Notes under the pieces: generated by a model
The model's database searches: none
The model's input: the letters and a program-made list of their open reading frames with translations, nothing else
What the model was told of the DNA's origin: nothing
Program-made: the position numbers and the translations under genes
Assembly (NCBI RefSeq): GCF_006475605.1
Contig: NZ_ML636837.1
Location: forward strand, 62,001-126,000
DNA length: 64,000 bases
DNA from: Asticcacaulis tiandongensis
Lineage (GTDB): Bacteria > Pseudomonadota > Alphaproteobacteria > Caulobacterales > Caulobacteraceae
Reading direction: 5' to 3'
Part shown: positions 57,921-64,000 of the stretch, piece after piece
Position numbering within the stretch: the stretch's first letter is position 1
Layout of the letters: every line of letters begins with the position of its first letter

Positions 57921-60050
57921 TCAGAACCGTGTGCGGATACCCACCACGATATTGCGTCCTCTGAGAGGCGCCAGTCGTGAGATGAATGAGGTATGGTTGA
58001 TCGCCAGTTCATCCAGCAGATTGGTGCCACGCACAAACACCTGATTGCTGAACGCCCCCGTACCAAAATCATATGCCAGGGTCGCATTGACCATGTCATA
58101 AGCTGCGGTTTGCGCTTCGTAGTCGCTGGCATGTTTTTGTCGGGCGACACGGATATATTCCACATTACCAGACCATGCGCCCTGATAGATATCGCTGCGC
58201 AGCCCGATACGACCGGGCGCTATACGCGGCAGATTCTCACCCTTATTCAGCTTTCCACGGACATAATCGCCGAAAAGCGTAACCGAAACACCCGGCGTAA
58301 AGGCGTGACGCACCTGCCCTTCAAAGCCGGTAAAACGGGCGTCGTCCTGCGTATAACGTATCAGACGGAAGTCCTCATGTGTATCCAGCGTGCGGGCATA
58401 GATATAGCCGTCATAATCATACCGGTAGGCGCTGGCGAAAAAGGTTGTGTCACCTGATGTCTTTTTCAGGGTCAGTTCGACCGATTTTGCCGTTTCTTCC
58501 TCCAGTGTCGCCGTTCCCAGTTCAAACGTATTGGTCGCCAGATGAATGCCCCGCGCATAGAGTTCTTGAACATGCGGCGCACGCTGCGAACGGCTAAGCG
58601 ACACCGCCAGACTATAGCCCGGCTGGAAAGCCCAGCTTGCCGATACCGAGGCTGAAAACGGCTTATGTTCGGTGTCTGCACGGCCCCGTGCTCTGGCTTT
58701 TTGCCATTCCTGACGCACAGCGCCTTCAAAACGCAAATCCCCCCAGACATATTCCTCCAGCACAAACAGGGCGGTATTGCGGGTATTGCTTTCAGGGATG
58801 AAGGCCTCGGTGCCTGTGGCCTTGAAATCATTATCCGAGTTCTGCAAGCCAATCACGCCACGGAAACCGCCGATGGACTTATGCTGGGCCTCAAGGCGAA
58901 TATCGTGTCCCTTATTGGTGAAGCGGGTGATGATCTCACCCAGATCGACTTCATCGTGGCGATAGTCGGTGAAACCGCCCCGCAGGCGAATAACCTCAAC
59001 ACCACCAAAAGGTTCACGCAACTCACCACGCACATCGATGCGCTTGCTCAGGAGGTCAACGACCGGCACATGTTTTTCATCGCCATGATCATGGTCGTGA
59101 TCGTGGTCATCCCCGTCGTGATCATGGCCACCGCAATGCAGACTTGAGCCGTGCGGGTGGCAGCTTTCATATTCATGGCTATGACCGGGCAGGCCGTAAT
59201 CGCTGCGCTTTTCCGTGTAGGCCGCCCCCAGATAGCCACGGCTACCGATCCATGAACCGCCAATCGTTGCGGTCTGGGTTTTGTTGAACGAACCCGCCAG
59301 ACGGTCAAAGCCCTCGGCTTCGTGCGCATGGTCATGGTCATGATCATGGTCGTGGTCATGATCCGCTTCTTCATGTCCTGACGGCGTGTAGAAAGGTAAT
59401 TTGTAATCCTTTGTATCCCATTTGGCCCCCTCGAGCCTCAGGGCAAAGGCACCAGAACCTATGGTCACACCGGCAACACCGGCCCGTTCCTTGTCTGCGC
59501 TTCCGAAACGCAGTTCAGCCTCACCGGCAAAGCCTTTTTCCGGTATTGCCGTCGGGATTTTACGATCCACCATATTGACCGCTCCGCCAATGGCCCCGCC
59601 GCCATAGATCAGGGCGCTTGGCCCACGCAGGATCTCAATCCCGTCCAGCAAAAGGGTTTCGCCCGATACCGCGTGATCGGGCGAAATGTCAGACGCATCG
59701 AGCAAGGTCACGCCATCGCTCAGCACCTTGACGCGTGGTGCCGTCTGACCGCGAATGACCGGACGGCTGGCGCCACCCCCGAACGTATCCGAACTGATGC
59801 CCGGTAATCCGCTAAGCGTTTCCCCAAGTGTGGCCTGACGTCTTTGGGCCAGACGGTCGCCACGCAACACGGCCACGCTCGACATCAGGCTACCGTCCGA
59901 ACGCCTCAAGGGGTCTGCGGTGACAATGATTTCCTCGATAGTGCCATCGGCGCCGTATTCGATCTGATCCGCCGTTGCGGGGGTAATCAGGCTGACACTG
60001 GCGAGGGCCGACAGACTGACGGCGGCAAAAAGAATAAGCTTGCGTGACAT
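57921..60050 (-). CDS. TonB-dependent outer-membrane receptor with histidine-rich loops (ZnuD-like)
   Basis: The 709-residue protein has a signal peptide, a TonB-box-like IEEIIVTADP (about 39-47) and a plug domain (VIRGQTAPRVKVLSDGV, LIYGGGAIGGAVNM). A 22-strand barrel ends in the C-terminal Phe (GIRTRF). Two extracellular loops are metal-binding in character: residues about 236-253 (HEEADHDHDHDH...) and 300-337 (His/Asp-rich with CHPHGSSLHCGGHDH). This is the pattern of the zinc receptor ZnuD, so zinc uptake is likely. A Zur-like box lies upstream. A ribosome binding site aggag precedes the ATG. Confidence 0.88.
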   Translation of the reverse strand: MSRKLILFAAVSLSALASVSLITPATADQIEYGADGTIEEIIVTADPLRRSDGSLMSSVAVLRGDRLAQRRQATLGETLSGLPGISSDTFGGGASRPVIRGQTAPRVKVLSDGVTLLDASDISPDHAVSGETLLLDGIEILRGPSALIYGGGAIGGAVNMVDRKIPTAIPEKGFAGEAELRFGSADKERAGVAGVTIGSGAFALRLEGAKWDTKDYKLPFYTPSGHEEADHDHDHDHDHDHAHEAEGFDRLAGSFNKTQTATIGGSWIGSRGYLGAAYTEKRSDYGLPGHSHEYESCHPHGSSLHCGGHDHDGDDHDHDHDHGDEKHVPVVDLLSKRIDVRGELREPFGGVEVIRLRGGFTDYRHDEVDLGEIITRFTNKGHDIRLEAQHKSIGGFRGVIGLQNSDNDFKATGTEAFIPESNTRNTALFVLEEYVWGDLRFEGAVRQEWQKARARGRADTEHKPFSASVSASWAFQPGYSLAVSLSRSQRAPHVQELYARGIHLATNTFELGTATLEEETAKSVELTLKKTSGDTTFFASAYRYDYDGYIYARTLDTHEDFRLIRYTQDDARFTGFEGQVRHAFTPGVSVTLFGDYVRGKLNKGENLPRIAPGRIGLRSDIYQGAWSGNVEYIRVARQKHASDYEAQTAAYDMVNATLAYDFGTGAFSNQVFVRGTNLLDELAINHTSFISRLAPLRGRNIVVGIRTRF

Positions 60051-60081
60051 GGCTTGAGGCTCCTGTTATGATTTGGCCAGC

Positions 60082-60100
60082 TATTATATTATAACATTAC
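60082..60100. promoter_or_regulatory. Candidate Zur box between the zinc receptor and a methyltransferase
   Basis: tattatattataacattac contains the exact Zur core TTATA-N-TATAA (60084-60094). The right arm ATAACATTAC is close to the consensus ATAACATTTC. The left arm is imperfect. It stands 30-50 bp upstream of the receptor start and about 50 bp before the divergent gene. Confidence 0.55.
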
Positions 60101-60143
60101 ATCACTCAACCCCTGTCCTCACGATTCAAGGAATTATGTTCTG

Positions 60144-60917
60144 ATGTCTGCTGCGCCTGTCTCTGCTCTCTTTCGCCATATCGAAACCTTGCAAGGCGAT
60201 GCGCCTTGGGGCCGGTTTCTCGATGCGGGCACAGGAGTCAATTCAGCCCTTTGGGCCAGAGCACTTGAGACCACCGACTGGGTTGCCATTACAGGCGCAG
60301 AAGGTCACGCACGTCAGGTGCGCGCAGCGGTCGGTCAAGCCATGCGCCCGCAGGACCGGCTTATGGTTGGCAACTGGCAGGATGACACCCTGTTATCTGG
60401 CGAAGTGTTCGACACGGTAATCGCCGATTATCTGGTTGGGGCCATCGAAGGCTTTGCCCCCTATTTCCAGTCACAGATTTTCCGCAGACTGACGCCGCAT
60501 GTCGGGCAACGCCTCTATATAGTGGGGCTTGATCCCTATATTGTCGGAGAGGTCAGCACTGAGGCCGGACAAATGGTGCGTGACATTGGCCGATTGAGGG
60601 ATTCCTGCCTGCTGCTGGCGGATGAAAGCCCTTACCGTGAATATCCGGCCGAATGGGTGATTAATGCCGCTACTGACGCTGGTTTTGAAATCATGTCGGC
60701 CCAGAGATTCCCCAACCGCTATAAGGAAAAGTGGGTAAACGGCCAGCTTGATATGGCCGTGCGTCGCCTGCCAAAACTGCGCAACCCAAGCCTTGCGGCA
60801 GCGCTATCGGACGAAATCGAAGCCCTGCGCGAAAAAGGGTTGCGTCTATGCCGCGCAGAAAACGGCCTAAGATATGGGGCTGACTATGTGATCGCCTGTC
60901 GCCCCATATGCCCATGA
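60144..60917 (+). CDS. Class I SAM-dependent methyltransferase, substrate unknown
   Basis: The 257-residue cytoplasmic protein shows a Rossmann-like methyltransferase core: WGRFLDAGTGVNSALWARAL as motif I, VITGAEGHA-like WVAITGAEGHARQV as the acidic-loop region, and FDTVIADYLVGAIEGFAPYF as motif IV. The end is basic. It is divergent from the zinc receptor with a shared Zur-like site, so it may be part of a zinc-starvation response. The ribosome binding site (aagga) is 11 bases from the ATG. No target is evident. Confidence 0.72.
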   Translation: MSAAPVSALFRHIETLQGDAPWGRFLDAGTGVNSALWARALETTDWVAITGAEGHARQVRAAVGQAMRPQDRLMVGNWQDDTLLSGEVFDTVIADYLVGAIEGFAPYFQSQIFRRLTPHVGQRLYIVGLDPYIVGEVSTEAGQMVRDIGRLRDSCLLLADESPYREYPAEWVINAATDAGFEIMSAQRFPNRYKEKWVNGQLDMAVRRLPKLRNPSLAAALSDEIEALREKGLRLCRAENGLRYGADYVIACRPICP

Positions 60918-61059
60918 CCGTTTTCTGCCCCCTTAAAACCATATCAAATGTCAGGGCATAGGATCTCATCCATACCTTACGAACATGGATACCCAGTGGC
61001 ACACTGAACGCTTATGGGTTATGTTCACCCTACGCCGTTTTTTCTCCCGAAGGTGCCAA

Positions 61060-61467
61060 ATGATAAACACCGCGCTCGCCTGCCTGACGGTTATGGCCAT
61101 GGCCGCCCTCCCGCCCATGGTTGTCATTGATGAAAAAGCCATTGAGACAACCGAGGCTAATCCGCACGGCAAAATCGGCAACAGTACCGCCTACCGCATC
61201 AGCGATCAGGCCCCTAAGCGCAACATGGAATTTCGCAAGCGCATCATCCATAAGGACGGCGCCATAGGCCTTCATGTCATTGACCATGACGAGGTCTATT
61301 ACGTGCTGTCAGGCACTGGCGAAGTGAGCTCTGACGGGCAGACACAGATACTGACCGAAGGCATGGCCGCCTATCTTTATACCGGTGCCAATGTCGGCAT
61401 CAGACAGATAGGTGACGAACCTCTGAGCCTGATCATTTCCTACCCTTTGGCTGAACGCAGACCCTGA
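61060..61467 (+). CDS. Small exported cupin-domain protein
   Basis: The 135-residue protein has a hydrophobic N-terminus (MINTALACLTVMAMAALPPM) that could be a signal peptide, followed by a single cupin: IGLHVIDHDEVYYVLSGTGEVSSDG and a C-terminal TGANVGIRQIGDEPLSLIIS. The His-x-x-His-type metal site is only partly kept (HVIDHDEVYY), so metal binding is uncertain. The ATG at 61060 with aagg before it is preferred to an ATG at 60985. Confidence 0.72.
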   Translation: MINTALACLTVMAMAALPPMVVIDEKAIETTEANPHGKIGNSTAYRISDQAPKRNMEFRKRIIHKDGAIGLHVIDHDEVYYVLSGTGEVSSDGQTQILTEGMAAYLYTGANVGIRQIGDEPLSLIISYPLAERRP

Positions 61468-61481
61468 TCAGGTACCGGGCT

Positions 61482-61669
61482 TCATATAGGACACAGTTGG
61501 TCGCTCTCTATACGGGTGTTGGTGTAAGGAATGAGTTGTTTTACCAGGTCGCCATCTCTTAACCCAACTACATCGTCTATATAATACCCATATACGTAGC
61601 TTGAGGCTCAAATTTTGCCCACATTTCAGGGTACGAGACGGCTTGTAATTCGGGTTTTGCAATGGCCAT
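61482..61669 (-). pseudogene. Possible frameshifted small gene
   Basis: From 61669 one frame reads MAIAKPELQAVSYPEMWAKF and continues to a stop near 61579. The next frame picks up at about 61589 as YYIDDVVGLRDGDLVKQLI and ends at 61482. Joined with one slip they make about 60 protein-like residues. Rare-looking codons (tta, ata, aga, gta) and lower GC than its neighbours suggest an acquired or decaying gene. No family is recognised; chance is possible. Confidence 0.3.
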
Positions 61670-61682
61670 GGCATTCCAATCC

Positions 61683-62969
61683 TTAAAACTGCACCGCCTT
61701 ACCATTCACCCTGACATTTTCTGCGCGTAAACCGGTTACCGCCTCGACTTCCAGATTAGGCAGCTTCAGTTGCAGATCAATATTTTTCAGAGAGATGTCG
61801 CTGATGGTGGTCTGGCCGGGATTGGGACGGATGGAACCGAAACTGCCGTAACGTCCCTTGAAGCCACTTAAGGTCACACGACGGACCCGCGATTGCGGTG
61901 GCACTTCGCCCTTGAGATCGAAATATTGCGACCAGGGTCGCACCGTAATGATTGAGCCGCCTTCAGCATCGAGCGTCATGTTGCGTAGCGTAATGTCCTC
62001 ATAGGTCTGAGGCGTATCGGGCCGGAGTTTCAGCACCAGAATATTAATACCGCCTATGACCCGACAGTTTTCGACAACGACATCACGCACCAGTGTCGCC
62101 TCGCTGCCGCAGGTAAAGACGCCATGGCCGCGTTTGAATGTACAGTTGCGGATACGAATATGCTCAACGGGAGGACTGGAGGTGTCCGAAAGGGCGTGTG
62201 GCCCCTTGGTACCCTTGGCGGCAATGCAGTCGTCAGTCACGGAGAAATAACAGCCGTCAATTGTGATGTTCTGACAACTGTCGAGGTCGATCCCGTCTGT
62301 ACTCGGGGCCTGTTTGTAGTCATCAGGCACTTCAAAACGGGCATTACGTACCGTCACGTGGCTGCATTTATAAAGGTGCAGATTCCAGAACTGTGAGTCC
62401 TTGAACGTCACCCCTTCAATGGTGACGTTACGCGCATTCTCGATCAGCGCCAGACGGGCGCGCGGCACCCCCAGATTGGGGAAATTACCCGGATCAGGGG
62501 CAGCGTTTCTTAAGGCCCAGAACTTATCCCATATGGGTCTGCCATCGCCGTCAAACGTCCCCTCACCGGTTATTTTCAGGCCATGACAAGCATCGGCATT
62601 GATCAGGGCCGGATTGAAGGCGGGCGCAAAATGACCTTCGATGCGGGTGCGTTGCGGCGGGAAGTGACTGAGATCGGTTGAACACTTAAGCACCGCTCCC
62701 TTATCCAGATGCAGATTGACGCCGGGCTTAAGGAACAATGCACCTGAAACAAACGTGCCTGCGGGAATAACGACCGTGCCGCCGCCGTCGGCCGCCAATG
62801 CGTCAATGACGGACTGAATGGCACCTGTATTGACCGTATGGTCATCCGCAACCGCGCCCCGATCAGCAATGGAAATCCGTCGGCCCGGCGCGGCCTGCGC
62901 CAGGCCGGCACTCACGGTTCCGACGAGGGTCGCGGCGGTAAAAACACGGCGTGTCAAGGTGTGGGTCAT
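61683..62969 (-). CDS. Secreted GH28 polygalacturonase-like hydrolase
   Basis: The 428-residue right-handed beta-helix enzyme would hydrolyse galacturonan or rhamnogalacturonan. The signal region TRRVFTAATLVG carries a twin Arg, so Tat or Sec export is possible. GH28 catalytic features are Asp225/Asp228 in STDGIDLD, Asp246-Asp247 in VTDDC and His282 in RGHGV. The usual RIK is replaced by a related LKLRPD. IADRGAVADD and GGTVVIPAG mark the N-terminal end of the helix. An aggag element precedes the ATG. It extends the pectin theme of the first part of the window. Preferred backbone is undetermined. Confidence 0.88.
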   Translation of the reverse strand: MTHTLTRRVFTAATLVGTVSAGLAQAAPGRRISIADRGAVADDHTVNTGAIQSVIDALAADGGGTVVIPAGTFVSGALFLKPGVNLHLDKGAVLKCSTDLSHFPPQRTRIEGHFAPAFNPALINADACHGLKITGEGTFDGDGRPIWDKFWALRNAAPDPGNFPNLGVPRARLALIENARNVTIEGVTFKDSQFWNLHLYKCSHVTVRNARFEVPDDYKQAPSTDGIDLDSCQNITIDGCYFSVTDDCIAAKGTKGPHALSDTSSPPVEHIRIRNCTFKRGHGVFTCGSEATLVRDVVVENCRVIGGINILVLKLRPDTPQTYEDITLRNMTLDAEGGSIITVRPWSQYFDLKGEVPPQSRVRRVTLSGFKGRYGSFGSIRPNPGQTTISDISLKNIDLQLKLPNLEVEAVTGLRAENVRVNGKAVQF

Positions 62970-63520
62970 GGCATTTACTCCTGTTATGTTCTTGTTTGCA
63001 CTCAGCCCGCAGTCAGTTTTGGGGCTTACCGCTGCCTGACGGGAAAAGTTTCAGGTTATTCATATTCTGCGGCTGAAACCGCTTGCCTTGGGGACGCCTG
63101 CTGAGAAGAGGCGCGCAACACAGGTCGCGAGAAAAAAAGAGCGACGCGTAAAATATACAGACGGCGGCGGCATTAAGGTCGTTTCCTGAACTATTATATG
63201 GCCTGCCTTTAAGTGGCATGGTCCTGATCCCTGAGCTTATCTCTGCACATCCTGTGTCGCTTAGCAAGCCGGTCGTCATATGTGTTCTATGGCCAGCGGC
63301 CCGCTTAAGGCGGAGATCCGGTTTTTTGTTCAGCCGGCTCTATCAAACGGCGGGGATGCGCCGACTATCCGGAAAGTTACAAAAAATATGTCGGGATAAG
63401 CCGGTCTGATGCACCTTAATTACAGGGGGCAAGAGATCGGTCGGCTGATAGCTGCAAATTTTGTCACAAAAGGTCTTTAGGAGGGCGCACGGTTTGAGTA
63501 TCTGTCGGAGGCAGGGCCGC
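62970..63520. other. Intergenic region between the polygalacturonase and sigma factor genes
   Basis: This 551-bp stretch separates divergent genes. Open frames on both strands (for example 63218-63409 plus and 63013-63279 minus) carry no recognised motif or ribosome binding site. A weak inverted repeat ccgg...ccgg flanks a T-run near 63315-63340. The promoter of the sigma factor gene probably lies around 63400-63490, where the sequence becomes AT-rich. I see no supported gene. Confidence 0.45.
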
Positions 63521-64000
63521 GTGGAGCCGGGCAGACAAAATGAACACTGGGCTGATATTCAGGCGGCCACCCGCCGCTATGCCCTCAACCGGACGCGTCA
63601 GCCTGATCTGGCGGATGATATCGCCCAGCAGGCCGTGCTCGATGCCATCGAATATCAGCAAACGCACATCGTCATCAGCCTGCACGCTCTGGCGTTTCGC
63701 ATCGCGGCTAATCTGATTAAGGGGCATTTCCGTCGCCTCAAGCCCAGCGATAACATAGAGCTTATCCCGGAGTTGGCCTGTAGCCAGCCCCTGCCCGATC
63801 GGGTCACCGAAGACCGCGCCGAGACCCGCGCCATGCTCAAGGCCCTGTCGCAGATGCCGCCATTGCGCCGTGATGTATTTTTACGTCGCCGCCTTGAGGG
63901 ACAGAGCTGCGAAGATATTGGCCGCGCCCTGAAACTCAATACCAAGGCGGTGGAAAAGCACATTACCCGTGCACTGGTCGATTTACATGCGGCACGGCGT
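63521..64000 (+). CDS. FecI-like ECF sigma factor (runs off the window)
   Basis: The frame remains open to the last base. From GTG at 63521, nine bases after ggagg, it encodes 160 residues so far. Sigma region 2 is seen as HWADIQAATRRYALNRTRQP, DLADDIAQQAVLDAIEY and AFRIAANLIKGHFRRL. Sigma region 4 is seen as MLKALSQMPPLRRDVFLRRR with the helix-turn-helix GQSCEDIGRALKLNTKAVE. The family is usually followed by a FecR anti-sigma factor and a TonB receptor. Next to GH28 this suggests surface-signalled control of pectin uptake. A TTG at 63494 is a less likely start. Confidence 0.85.
   Translation, partial: MEPGRQNEHWADIQAATRRYALNRTRQPDLADDIAQQAVLDAIEYQQTHIVISLHALAFRIAANLIKGHFRRLKPSDNIELIPELACSQPLPDRVTEDRAETRAMLKALSQMPPLRRDVFLRRRLEGQSCEDIGRALKLNTKAVEKHITRALVDLHAARR

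Noticed and set aside
59085-59370. Tandem short repeats that might suggest a repeat array or CRISPR
   Set aside because: They encode the His-Asp runs of the TonB receptor loops in frame. There is no spacer structure.
57921-60050. Reading the TonB receptor as a pectin oligosaccharide receptor
   Set aside because: Its neighbours are sugar enzymes, but the His-rich loops and Zur-like box fit zinc better.

Overview
The window is bacterial chromosome, densely coded on both strands, with a moderately high GC content by eye. The gene content fits an alphaproteobacterium, most likely a stalked, plant-polymer-degrading member of the Caulobacteraceae such as Asticcacaulis. Pointers are a GPH-type sugar symporter among pectin enzymes, an alphaproteobacterial ThrB, CpaA, PilZ, FlmA/FlmB-like PseB and PseC, TonB-dependent uptake and a FecI-like sigma factor. 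The genus is an inference. I saw no rRNA, tRNA, CRISPR array, insertion sequence or prophage.

Region 1 (1-11.9 kb) starts with the 3' end of glmM and is then a rhamnogalacturonan/pectin locus. One arm on the minus strand carries a secreted rhamnogalacturonan acetylesterase and L-rhamnose mutarotase. The divergent plus arm carries a secreted GH43-GH35 fusion, a cytoplasmic GH105 unsaturated-glucuronyl/galacturonyl hydrolase, a GPH transporter, an L-rhamnose 1-dehydrogenase-like SDR, KduI and KduD. Together they would deacetylate and trim RG-I, import unsaturated oligomers, split them, and feed rhamnose into an oxidative route and the unsaturated uronate into the KduI/KduD route.

Region 2 (11.9-30 kb) is mostly housekeeping: AcnB, a membrane hybrid histidine kinase, an M1 aminopeptidase lipoprotein, an RhlE-type helicase, a PilZ protein, a ferredoxin-NADP reductase with a divergent LysR regulator, cysteine synthase, ThrB, an alpha/beta hydrolase, a GlsB-type membrane protein, a TPR protein, and a QueD-FolB-membrane protein operon.

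Region 3 (30-49 kb) holds PseB, PseC and a WecG/TagA glycosyltransferase, an OmpA-type lipoprotein, an S1 protease, a 2OG-Fe(II) oxygenase, UvrB, small unknown proteins, glutamate synthase GltB/GltD, and a WbpE-like sugar aminotransferase.

Region 4 (49-64 kb) returns to sugar catabolism and environmental sensing. It contains an alpha-ketoglutaric semialdehyde dehydrogenase behind a perfect LacI-type palindrome, a serine hydrolase, a protoglobin and a secreted methyltransferase. These are followed by a radical-SAM/DUF4130 pair of unknown DNA-related function, an arabinan-active GH43 lipoprotein, a lone CpaA, a zinc-type TonB receptor with a Zur-like box and a divergent methyltransferase. A cupin, a GH28 polygalacturonase and the start of a FecI-like sigma factor gene that runs off the window complete the region.

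The observations I rate highest are the GH43-GH35 fusion, the perfect hairpin that buries the start of the wecG-like gene, the radical-SAM/DUF4130 pair with its neighbours, an 11-bp motif shared by two pentose-related promoters, the Zur-like box between the zinc receptor and a methyltransferase, and an intrinsic terminator directly abutting the kduI ribosome binding site.
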